DNA of 40,244 nucleotides from the NCBI GenBank assembly GCA_937925845.1, contig CALAML010000185.1:1-40244 (forward strand). The letters are read 5' to 3'. Below, in pieces: positions 23,764 through 30,223 of this stretch. The position numbers were made by a program, and so were the translations under genes. Each line of letters begins with the position of its first letter. The stretch's first letter is position 1. The notes beneath the pieces are model-generated. The model worked only from the letters and a program-made list of their open reading frames with translations. It made no database searches and was not told where the DNA came from. Source of the DNA: an uncultured Acidimicrobiales bacterium. GTDB taxonomy: Bacteria > Actinomycetota > Acidimicrobiia > Acidimicrobiales > CALAML01.

Positions 23764-24558
23764 ATGCGCATCGATGTGTTCACCCTGTTTCCCGAGATGG
23801 TGGATGATTCGAGTTCGCACTCTCTGATTGGGCGGGCTCGAACCAACGGTCTGATCGATCTGCGTACCCACGACATTCGCGATGAGGCCACTGATCGCCA
23901 CCGCACCGTTGATGACACCCCGTTTGGTGGTGGCGCCGGCATGGTGATCAAGGCCGATCCGGTCTTTTCCAGTGTCGAACGGGTGGATCCGCCCCGGCCG
24001 CTCTACCTGTTGGGGCCCGGGGGCCGCACCTTCGACCAGGCGTTGGCGGCCCAGCTGGCCGACCATGGCGGCTTTTCGCTGATCTGTGGCCGCTACGAGG
24101 GCATCGACCATCGGGTGCGGACGGAGCTGGTTGATGGAGAAATTTCGATCGGCGATTTTGTGCTGGCCGGCGGTGAAATCGCCGCTGGGGTCATTATCGA
24201 AGCGGTGGGCCGTTTGGTTCCCGGAGTGCTGGGCAACGACGAATCGGTAGTGACCGAATCGTTTTCGACTGGCCTTCTCGAGCATCCTCAGTTCACCAAA
24301 CCCGCGGATTTCCGGGGCCATGAGGTGCCTGAGGTGCTGCGGTCGGGTGACCACGGCCGGGTTGATCGGTGGCGCTTGGCCCAGAGCCTGGCCCGCACCC
24401 AGCATCGCCGACCCGACCTGATCAAGGCCCGTGGCGGCCTCACCGCCGCCGAAAAAGATCTGGTGGAAGAACTGGGTCCTGAGCCGACGGTGTTGGAGGC
24501 ATGGGAGGCTTTCGCCTATCCTGACAACTTCCCGCGCCACCCCCGGCTCGGCAGCTAG
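23764..24558 (+). CDS. trmD: tRNA (guanine-N1)-methyltransferase TrmD
   Basis: A 264-residue SPOUT methyltransferase that makes m1G37 in tRNAs and so prevents +1 frameshifting. Start RIDVFTLFPEMV, then DDTPFGGGAGMVIKADPV, knot segments LLGPGGRTFDQ, SLICGRYEGIDHRV and SIGDFVLAGGEIAA. C-terminal region HRRPDLIKARGG is conserved. ATG at 23764. The usual length and all knot motifs are present. Next gene is rplS. Confidence 0.97.
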   Translation: MRIDVFTLFPEMVDDSSSHSLIGRARTNGLIDLRTHDIRDEATDRHRTVDDTPFGGGAGMVIKADPVFSSVERVDPPRPLYLLGPGGRTFDQALAAQLADHGGFSLICGRYEGIDHRVRTELVDGEISIGDFVLAGGEIAAGVIIEAVGRLVPGVLGNDESVVTESFSTGLLEHPQFTKPADFRGHEVPEVLRSGDHGRVDRWRLAQSLARTQHRRPDLIKARGGLTAAEKDLVEELGPEPTVLEAWEAFAYPDNFPRHPRLGS

Positions 24559-24582
24559 ACGCCGCTTTCGAGGAACAGACCG

Positions 24583-24930
24583 ATGAAGCTCACAGACGTC
24601 GTCGACCAGGCAAGCCTGCGAGACGACATTCCCGAATTCTCCCCTGGAGACACCGTCAAGGTGCATGTCCGAGTTGTGGAGGGTAACCGCGAGCGCGTCC
24701 AGGTCTTTGAAGGCGTCGTGATCGCCCGTCGTGGCGGTGGAATCGGTGAGTCCTTCACCGTGCGCAAGCTCAGCTTTGGTGTTGGTGTGGAGCGTTCGTT
24801 CCCGCTGCACTCGCCGATCATCGAAAAGATCGAAGTGTCGATCCACGGTGATGTGCGGCGAGCCAAGCTCTACTACCTCCGTGACCGGGTCGGCAAGGCC
24901 GCCAAGGTTCGCGAGAAGCGCTTCAACTAA
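24583..24930 (+). CDS. rplS: 50S ribosomal protein bL19
   Basis: A 115-residue protein at the 30S-50S interface. Motifs [60 protein letters not shown] and [20 protein letters not shown] are conserved. ATG at 24583 with GAGGAA upstream. Last gene of the operon; followed at once by a GC-rich hairpin. The lepB and rnhB genes that often follow in actinobacteria are absent here. Confidence 0.97.
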   Translation: MKLTDVVDQASLRDDIPEFSPGDTVKVHVRVVEGNRERVQVFEGVVIARRGGGIGESFTVRKLSFGVGVERSFPLHSPIIEKIEVSIHGDVRRAKLYYLRDRVGKAAKVREKRFN

Positions 24931-24936
24931 TTGGAC

Positions 24937-24955
24937 GCGGGCCCGAGCGGCCCGC
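24937..24955. terminator. Bidirectional hairpin between rplS and yraN
   Basis: GCGGGCC and GGCCCGC, 7-bp perfect arms around CGAGC, 6 nt after the rplS stop and 10 nt before the convergent yraN stop. No long U-tract on either side. Likely shared terminator. Confidence 0.65.
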
Positions 24956-24965
24956 ATCTCAATAG

Positions 24966-25340
24966 TTAGAACGCGGCTTCGATCACTTCGACTCGGCCGT
25001 TGACCACGCCCGCCACGTCGAAGCGCAGTTGCATGCCCCGGCCCCGCTTTGTGGCTGCGAGCCATTCGAGGGCCAGCTTGCGAAGCCGGGCCTGCTTCTC
25101 GGCGCCGACGGCGGCAAAGGGCCCGCCGAAGGCATAGGAGCTGCGGGTCTTGACCTCGCAGAACACCAGGGCGCGGTTGCGGGCCACGATCAGGTCGATT
25201 TCGCCGGCGCGGCATCGCCAGTTCTTGTCAACGAGCTGGTAGCCACGTTCGCCGTACCAGTCGATCACCAGCGACTCTCCCGCCGCGCCGAGGCGCGCCC
25301 GCGGGTTTGGCTTGTTGTTGTTCTCTGGTTGCTTCGTCAT
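24966..25340 (-). CDS. YraN/UPF0102-family predicted endonuclease-like protein
   Basis: A 124-residue protein with the Holliday-junction-resolvase-like fold of UPF0102. The signature GEIDLIVARNRALVFCEVKTR gives the E-x-D...E-V-K triad; N-terminal GAAGESLVIDWYGERGYQLVDKNW and C-terminal LRFDVAGVV complete the family pattern. The biochemical role is not settled. ATG at 25340 with GGGAG 6 nt upstream. It usually sits on the same strand next to comM-dprA; here it is inverted, convergent with rplS, and cut off from comM by a 5-kb accessory segment. Confidence 0.92.
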   Translation of the reverse strand: MTKQPENNNKPNPRARLGAAGESLVIDWYGERGYQLVDKNWRCRAGEIDLIVARNRALVFCEVKTRSSYAFGGPFAAVGAEKQARLRKLALEWLAATKRGRGMQLRFDVAGVVNGRVEVIEAAF

Positions 25341-25525
25341 CGATCACTCCCGGACTTGGTCCCAACCGGGCGCGCATGGGCGCAGTCAGGATTTACATGG
25401 ACAGGGGGAAGTGTCGATTGCGGCCGGGAAACCAAGCCCCGCCAGCGCCCAAGAAGCTATCCACCCCAAAAACCCAAGGCAAACCCAATCCCCGCGACCT
25501 CTGGCACCGCGTGCCTGCAACCAAC

Positions 25526-25560
25526 CGGGTCCGTTCGGTGTCAGACCCCACATGGACCCG
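25526..25560. repeat. Palindrome of the GGTGTC-A-GACACC family, copy 4
   Basis: Outer arms CGGGTCC and GGACCCG, inner GGTGTC and GACCCC around a central A at 25543; a few mismatches between. Same architecture as copies 1-3 with different outer arms. Confidence 0.62.
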
Positions 25561-25628
25561 GTTCCGGCACAACAGTTCCGTGGTCTCTGGCACTATCCCC
25601 GCGACCTCTGGCACCGCGTTGAGAACCT

Positions 25629-25710
25629 CAATCGCGACCTCTGGCACCGCGTTGTGGTGCTGTTGTCGGCCCAGGTCGCTCGACCCCGCTTGGCTTGGTG
25701 ACGGCGTCTT
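25629..25710. repeat. 82-bp direct repeat, left copy
   Basis: Begins CAATCGCGACCTCTGGCACC and ends GGTGACGGCGTCTT. It matches 25988-26070 with a few substitutions and one indel; the last 41 bp are identical. Confidence 0.8.
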
Positions 25711-25725
25711 CTTGGCCAGTTCCGC

Positions 25726-25842
25726 GGTCTCTGGCACCACGGTTCCGCGGTCTCTTCCGCGGTCTCTGGCACCACGGTTCCGCGGTCTCTGGCACCACGG
25801 TTCCGCGGTCTCTGGCACCGCGGAACCGCGGTCTCTGGCACC
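25726..25842. repeat. 23-bp tandem array of degenerate palindromes
   Basis: GGTCTCTGGCACC cores start at 25726, 25761, 25784, 25807 and 25830; a truncated unit at 25749 explains the single 12-bp step. The period is 23 bp. Each unit has CCGCGG to its left, and at 25804-25822 a full CCGCGGT / ACCGCGG hairpin forms. The core differs from GGTGTCTGACACC at two positions. More cores follow at 25877, 25899 and 25914. Confidence 0.78.
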
Positions 25843-25987
25843 AAATGCTGTGCGGGCCCGGACCCCAAACGGTGCCGGTTCTGGCACCGCGGTTTAGCGG
25901 TCTCTGGCACCGCGGTCTCTGGCACCACTGGTTGGGCGCGGGAGGGTCCCAGCGCGCGGGCGATTGGCGCTGGGACCCATAAAGCTT

Positions 25988-26070
25988 CAATCGCGACCTC
26001 TGGCACCACATTGTGGTGGCGCTGGTCGGCCCAGGTCGCTCGACCCCGCTTGGCTTGGTGACGGCGTCTT
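25988..26070. repeat. 83-bp direct repeat, right copy
   Basis: Near-identical to 25629-25710; the two copies flank the 23-bp tandem array in the same orientation, 359 bp apart. Confidence 0.8.
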
Positions 26071-26142
26071 GTGGTGCCAGAGGCGGGGCGAGCGGCCTGG
26101 TTTGGTCCGCCTGAAGGGCGGCTTGGTGTGGTGTTAGGTGCG

Positions 26143-26166
26143 GGTTTAGACCGTGTTGTCTAAACC
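26143..26166. terminator. Perfect hairpin overlapping the stop of the 51-aa gene
   Basis: GGTTTAGAC and GTCTAAACC, 9-bp arms around CGTGTT. The TAG stop of the minus-strand small gene (26162-26160) is inside the right arm. Likely the 3' end of that transcript and the boundary of the repeat island. Confidence 0.55.
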
Positions 26167-26315
26167 GAGTGCATCTCGCGTCGGAGCTGATGTTCGAGCC
26201 GAACATGGACGCTCTTGATGACCTGGGCGACAAAGGCCGGCGTGTCATCTTTGACCGACTCGGAGAGGAGCTCTACCAGCACCTCTGCCTCGTGTGGTTC
26301 GATCTCAAAGTTCAT
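26160..26315 (-). CDS. Small hypothetical protein (about 51 aa)
   Basis: The frame encodes MNFEIEPHEAEVLVELLSES, then VKDDTPAFVAQVIKSVHVRL and a basic end EHQLRREMHSV. It is amphipathic and helical with no membrane segment. Short actinobacterial proteins with this E-x-H-E-A-E-V-L pattern exist in my recollection but have no assigned role. ATG at 26315 has GGGGGT 6 nt upstream; longer versions from 26345 or 26360 add non-conserved-looking residues. Composition and third-position GC look coding. It is divergent from the 36-aa membrane protein; a perfect 12-bp palindrome lies between them. Confidence 0.62.
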   Translation of the reverse strand: MNFEIEPHEAEVLVELLSESVKDDTPAFVAQVIKSVHVRLEHQLRREMHSV

Positions 26316-26396
26316 TGCGGGACCCCCATTGGTCTCGGCTGTCATCTGAAACCGAAGCATCGACGGTTACCAATGTTCACTTGAGGTGGCCGGGGC

Positions 26397-26408
26397 GGCA
26401 ATATTGCC
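26397..26408. promoter_or_regulatory. Perfect 12-bp palindrome between two divergent small genes
   Basis: GGCAATATTGCC, AT-rich centre in a GC-rich setting. It lies 82 bp upstream of the 51-aa gene and 92 bp upstream of the 36-aa gene. A second inverted pair, CCGCCAGCA (26422-26430) and TGCTGGCGG (26458-26466), is next to it. Candidate operator; no regulator identified. Confidence 0.4.
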
Positions 26409-26487
26409 CATAAATCGCAGCCCGCCAGCAAAGTCTGGGTAGGTGAATCGCGAACGATGCTGGCGGACGGTCGGCGCCGGGCGGAGA

Positions 26488-26493
26488 TACGCT
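26488..26493 (+). promoter_or_regulatory. -10 box TACGCT of a leaderless microprotein gene
   Basis: TACGCT followed by GCCCGG and the GTG at 26500. Confidence 0.5.
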
Positions 26494-26499
26494 GCCCGG

Positions 26500-26610
26500 G
26501 TGGGAATGAATCCGTTTCGCCCCCAACAAAAGTCCTGGTTCGACTATGCCTTCGTCGCTGCCGCCCTCATCGTGGCCGCGTTGCTGGTGGCCTGGGCGAT
26601 CTTCGGGTAG
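26500..26610 (+). CDS. 36-residue single-helix membrane microprotein
   Basis: The protein begins VGMNPFRPQQKSWFDYAF and then has one hydrophobic helix of about 18 residues (VAAALIVAALLVAWAIF) ending in Gly. The Arg/Lys-rich N-terminus predicts N-in topology. GTG at 26500 fits the leaderless geometry with TACGCT; ATG at 26506 would give 34 residues. The protein-like amphipathic start followed by a clean helix and a stop argues against chance. I recall similar short actinobacterial D-Y-A-x(n)-helix-W-x-F-G proteins without known function. Tail-to-tail with the large membrane protein gene, 5 nt apart. Confidence 0.6.
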   Translation: MGMNPFRPQQKSWFDYAFVAAALIVAALLVAWAIFG

Positions 26611-26615
26611 CGGAG

Positions 26616-28925
26616 TTAGTTCGCCGCCAAGCCAAAGACGTTGGGGAACTCGTCGCCTTCGGCTTGCACCAACAGCAGGAGTTCCTCGAAGTCGGCATCG
26701 GTCTCGGCCACCGGCCAGCACAGCGCGGTGGTAAGGCTGGAGTCCACACCGGTGCTGGGGGAGGGGAACGACCCGCCACAGCCGCCGGGGGCCAGGTCGT
26801 AGATGGCGTTTGATGGGCTCAGGAGCCGCCAACTGGCCTCAACGGCTTCGTTTCCGGCCCCGGCCCGCTGCACTTCAACCCCGATCGACACGCTTTGTTC
26901 GCCAACCGCCGTCGGTGGATTGGCACCTTCTACGGTGTGACCGACGACCCGAACCTCGATGTTGTCGCTGAGTGATCCCCAATCACCGAAGGGGACCGGG
27001 GTTTGGCCATCACCGGTGACCGCCTCATCGCCGGAGGGAGCAGGCGACGATTCTTCGAATCGGATCGTCCCGGACTCGGCCCCATCAACTGTTGGGTCGG
27101 AGTCGGCGGTCGATTCGTCAGCCTCGACCTCAGCCTCGGCGCCATCGTTGCTGCTTGAGCCAGCCTCGTCGTCTTCCACAATGGCATCGGCGCTTCTGGC
27201 GACTGGTTCTTCGGTGCCGTTTCTTGTGGCCAGGTAGAAGATCACCCCGAGGGCGGCGACGATGCCAAGCGCCAGGAGGATGACCGGCCCCCGTCGGGGC
27301 CCCTCGGGCTCAGCGATGGTCGGCCGGGGTCGTTCGACCACCACGTCGTCGCCGGTGTTCTTCGTTGATGGTGCGGTGGTAGCCGTGGAGGCGCCGCCGG
27401 TGAAGTTCGTTGTCCGTGGCCCAGCGGCGGCCGGGCTGAGGTCGTTATCGCCGCGGAGGTCGATGGTGTGGTCGCCTATGAGGTCGCCTCGCTCGATCTC
27501 TGACAGCCAGCCGCTGCCGCTGCCTTTGCTGGAGATCGGTTTCGACTTCGGTGGTGCGCCGCTTCCGCCACTGGTGGTCGATTGGCGCGGTAGGGGTGAG
27601 GCCGATGGGGTCGACTGTTTCGACCCTTCAGCAACCTCCGACGAGCTTGGCGTTTTTGTTGGTGTTGCGCTGGAGCTCTTCGTGACCTGCTCCGCTGCCG
27701 GCGGGAGATCGAACATCGCCGCGCCCGCGGCGATGCTGGGGCTCGGGTTCTCAGCGGCTTCGGCGCTGACATGGGCCAGCGGGGTGTGGCTGACCGGGGC
27801 GTCGGATCTATCGAGGGTGGGCTTGGCTTCTGGAGACTTGGTCGACGGGTTGAGATCAATCGGAGCGGGCTGCTCCGCCGTTAGAGGCGTGTTGAGCTTG
27901 GGCGGTGGGGGAAGCAGTGGCTTGGCGGCCGCGTCATCGACGCTCGGGTCTGTGGCCGCCGCGGTCGTCTTGGGTGCCGATGCCAGGTCGGATGCCACCG
28001 TTGGCGCCGGGGCGGGGGTGGGGTGTTCCGCGTCGCTAGTGGAAGCGGAGGCCCCGGCCTTGAGCGGTTCGACCGTTCGGGTGGAATCGACCGGGAGGGC
28101 GGTGCCGGTGGACACCGAGCTGGTCGAGGATGGTTCCGGCTTGGCCGATTTCTCTGGCGCTGAAGTGGTGGGTCCGCCCGGCGAGGCGTCTGAGGGCTCG
28201 ATCTTCTGGAGCGGCTTGGCCGAACTCGCCGGTGCGCCGGTACTGGCCACGATGTCGGCTTTGGCAGTCTCGGCTTTTGTAGTCTCGATGGTGCTGGACT
28301 CGACGGTGTCGGTGCTTTCGGCAGTGACCTGATCGGCGTCGGTGGCGACGTCGCTGTGGGTGCCGATGGCCGCACCGCTCGAGGTGTCGTCGGGTCGACG
28401 CTCGATCCGACGGGCCAGGGCCCCCAGGGTGTCTGAGTCGGTCACAGCTTGGGAGCGCGGCGTGGTGATGTCGCGAGCGACAAACCCTTGACCGGATGAG
28501 CGTCGGCTCGATGCCTCGGCTGATGCCACCGCGGCAACCTCGTTGGGCTCGACCGGGTTGGCTTCGCCCGCACTCGCAGCACTTGCGGCGCTGGTGGCTG
28601 CGCCCGTTGCGCCACTACCGGCTGCGGTTTGGGCATCGGACCAGCGCGACGCCCGATTGCCGGTGCTGCCCAGCGATCCTGTCGTCTTTGTTGACTGTCG
28701 GTCGCGAAGGTCGGGCAGGGCCGCATCGGCTGGTGCGGAGGGCCGCGAGCCTGGATACCACTTTCCGTCGGCAGCCAACCACCAGTCGGGGCCAAGGGGT
28801 GCGCTGGCTGGTCCGGGGTGGCCATCGCTGACGTCGGTGCGTGGCCGCTTGGTCGGCGGGTAGTACTTCCCGTTGGAAGCCCGCCACCAACCTGGGCCCT
28901 GTGGCTCGTCGAATCCGGTTGTCAT
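26616..28925 (-). CDS. Large disordered single-pass membrane protein with N-terminal GPGWW/DGKWYP motifs
   Basis: A 769-residue protein. The N-terminus has two related Trp motifs, GPGWWRASNGKYYPP and GPDWWLAADGKWYPG, separated by about 30 residues; these are frequent at the start of Acidimicrobiia membrane proteins and may resemble DUF2510. Then follow roughly 500 residues of Ser/Thr/Ala/Pro/Glu-rich disorder, one helix (GPVILLALGIVAALGVIFYL), an acidic linker and a C-terminal extracytoplasmic domain with GHTVEGANPPTAVG, VSIGVEVQRAGAG and paired Cys (GGCGGSF, ALCWPV). ATG at 28925 chosen because ATG 28937 lies within the -10 candidate TACTAT (28941-28936). Function unknown. Confidence 0.78.
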   Translation of the reverse strand: MTTGFDEPQGPGWWRASNGKYYPPTKRPRTDVSDGHPGPASAPLGPDWWLAADGKWYPGSRPSAPADAALPDLRDRQSTKTTGSLGSTGNRASRWSDAQTAAGSGATGAATSAASAASAGEANPVEPNEVAAVASAEASSRRSSGQGFVARDITTPRSQAVTDSDTLGALARRIERRPDDTSSGAAIGTHSDVATDADQVTAESTDTVESSTIETTKAETAKADIVASTGAPASSAKPLQKIEPSDASPGGPTTSAPEKSAKPEPSSTSSVSTGTALPVDSTRTVEPLKAGASASTSDAEHPTPAPAPTVASDLASAPKTTAAATDPSVDDAAAKPLLPPPPKLNTPLTAEQPAPIDLNPSTKSPEAKPTLDRSDAPVSHTPLAHVSAEAAENPSPSIAAGAAMFDLPPAAEQVTKSSSATPTKTPSSSEVAEGSKQSTPSASPLPRQSTTSGGSGAPPKSKPISSKGSGSGWLSEIERGDLIGDHTIDLRGDNDLSPAAAGPRTTNFTGGASTATTAPSTKNTGDDVVVERPRPTIAEPEGPRRGPVILLALGIVAALGVIFYLATRNGTEEPVARSADAIVEDDEAGSSSNDGAEAEVEADESTADSDPTVDGAESGTIRFEESSPAPSGDEAVTGDGQTPVPFGDWGSLSDNIEVRVVGHTVEGANPPTAVGEQSVSIGVEVQRAGAGNEAVEASWRLLSPSNAIYDLAPGGCGGSFPSPSTGVDSSLTTALCWPVAETDADFEELLLLVQAEGDEFPNVFGLAAN

Positions 28926-28935
28926 GACAGGACCC

Positions 28936-28941
28936 ATAGTA
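28936..28941 (-). promoter_or_regulatory. -10 box TACTAT of the large membrane protein gene
   Basis: TACTAT on the minus strand, 10 nt before ATG 28925. It is preceded by a GCCTGCAGGC palindrome (28944-28953). Confidence 0.42.
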
Positions 28942-29116
28942 GTGCCTGCAGGCTGGTGGGCCCTGATTTGGGTAGGCCTCGAAGCCAGTGCGAAACATGG
29001 TTCAAAGGTGGACCGACGGCGGGTTGAACCGGTTCGTCGCTGCTTCGTTGCCGTTTGGGCAGTCCCTTTTGGGATCTCTCCTTGGCGGGCGCGGTCATGC
29101 GATCAAGCAACCCCGT

Positions 29117-29122
29117 TAACCT
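29117..29122 (+). promoter_or_regulatory. -10 box TAACCT of the SGNH-hydrolase gene
   Basis: TAACCT, 7 nt before the GTG at 29130. Confidence 0.42.
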
Positions 29123-29129
29123 GAGGGTT

Positions 29130-30101
29130 GTGGCTGCTTCCCCCCGTCCACTATCGCCACAAGCGATAGTTCTGCTTATCGTCATCGTTGCCAGCGCCCT
29201 ACTGGTGTTGGCCGGATGCGGCGACGACGGCGGCCAGGCATCACCTCCAAGCTCGCTCGACGCCAGCGACGAGGACACCGCCGACGCTGCCGGCGACGTC
29301 GACGCCAACAGCGACACCGGCGATAACAACAGCACCGGCGATGCGGAGGATGATCTCGCCACGGGCGAGTTGGAGCCTGGCGCCCCCGAAGCCGATGGAG
29401 GCGCCCCCGCCGAGGAAGATGGCCCGGCCCCGGCTCAGGATCTGCCCCGCCAGATCCCGCCGGAGTTTGAAGGTGCGGTCACGCTGATGCCGGTCGGCGA
29501 TTCGATCACCATGGGTCGGTCGGATCGACCCTCGTGGCGATACCCGTTCCAGAACCGCACCCGCGACCTCGGCTGTCGCTTCGACATGGTCGGCACCGAA
29601 GACCAGTGGGCCGATGGCATCCCCACGAGCGGCTACAACGAATACGACCATCACCATCAGTCGGTGGGGGGTCGCACCACCCAGCAGTCGGCTCAGGCCG
29701 TCATCCCGGTGGCGCCGGCGTTCCAGCCCGACCTGGTGTTGATACACACCGGCACCAACGACATCACCAAGGATGTACCCCGCGAAACAACGCTGTCGGA
29801 GTTGCGCCGGATGCTGCGGGCCCTCGTCGAAGCGCGACCCGACGTGCAGATTTATCTGGCCGAGATCATCCCTGCGGGTCCGGCTCGAGCCGACGCCACC
29901 GCCGAGTACAACACCCAGGTGCGCGAGATCGCCGAGGACTTCGCCGCGCAGGGCACCCAGATTCGCACCGTCGACATGTTCACTGGCTGGGACCACGTCA
30001 CCATGACGGTCAAGGAAGAGAACATCCACCCCAACCAGGCGGGCGCCGAGTTCATCGCCAACCGCTGGATCGAAGCCCTCCAAGCCGACGGGCTCTGCTG
30101 A
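29130..30101 (+). CDS. SGNH/GDSL-hydrolase-family lipoprotein
   Basis: A 323-residue exported protein. Signal peptide with lipobox LAGC (C30), an acidic Asp/Ala/Gly linker (about 31-110), then an SGNH fold: block I PVGDSITMG (nucleophile S125), block III HTGTNDI (N210) and block V EENIHPNQAG (H300). The usual Asp of DxxH is Glu here (E297). SGNH enzymes are esterases or acetylhydrolases, often acting on cell-wall polysaccharide or lipid esters; the substrate is unknown. GTG at 29130 is preferred for the -10 box 7 nt upstream and the ideal signal peptide; ATG 29097 is an alternative. Divergent from the large membrane protein. Confidence 0.86.
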   Translation: MAASPRPLSPQAIVLLIVIVASALLVLAGCGDDGGQASPPSSLDASDEDTADAAGDVDANSDTGDNNSTGDAEDDLATGELEPGAPEADGGAPAEEDGPAPAQDLPRQIPPEFEGAVTLMPVGDSITMGRSDRPSWRYPFQNRTRDLGCRFDMVGTEDQWADGIPTSGYNEYDHHHQSVGGRTTQQSAQAVIPVAPAFQPDLVLIHTGTNDITKDVPRETTLSELRRMLRALVEARPDVQIYLAEIIPAGPARADATAEYNTQVREIAEDFAAQGTQIRTVDMFTGWDHVTMTVKEENIHPNQAGAEFIANRWIEALQADGLC

Positions 30102-30163
30102 CGGAAGTTCTTGTCACACCCCCTGATTAGGTTGGGTGCTGACCTTGATGGGGCTGGTCGCTG

Positions 30164-30223
30164 AAGCCTCTCTCCAACAGTTTGTGTGTGGCGCGCCGGG
30201 TGGCGCGTGGAGAGAGGTTTGTG
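30164..30223 (+). promoter_or_regulatory. Hairpin sequestering the comM ribosome binding site
   Basis: AAGCCTCTCTCCA (30164-30176) pairs with TGGAGAGAGGTTT (30208-30220): 13 bp with one G.T. The right arm contains the whole SD (GGAGAGAGG) and ends 4 nt before the comM ATG at 30224. Stacked on it is a 6-bp hairpin, CGCGCC-GGGT-GGCGCG (30192-30207); a 15-nt bulge (30177-30191) lies on the 5' side. This should strongly repress translation unless opened. It could also serve as a terminator of the preceding gene. Confidence 0.68.

Larger units (their letters stand above)
25341..26159. other. Non-coding repeat island
   Basis: About 820 bp without a credible gene. It is built from around 13 same-orientation copies of a core related to GGTCTCTGGCACC plus one inverted copy near 26072-26082, one full palindrome (25526-25560) and two 82-83-bp direct repeats. 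Open frames on both strands translate the repeats into Trp/His/Pro/Arg-rich low-complexity sequence (for example RSLAPRFRGLWH) and are not protein-like. Confidence 0.75.

Noticed and set aside
22615-25215. An 866-codon open frame on the minus strand
   Set aside because: It lies antisense to rpsP, khpA, rimM, trmD and rplS, has no domain pattern, and is explained by high GC third positions.
25726-25842. CRISPR array
   Set aside because: The 23-bp units abut with no unique spacers, and no cas genes are present.
25341-26009. Several open frames in the repeat island with Trp/His/Arg/Pro-rich translations
   Set aside because: They merely translate the 23-bp repeat in different frames and show no protein-like organisation.
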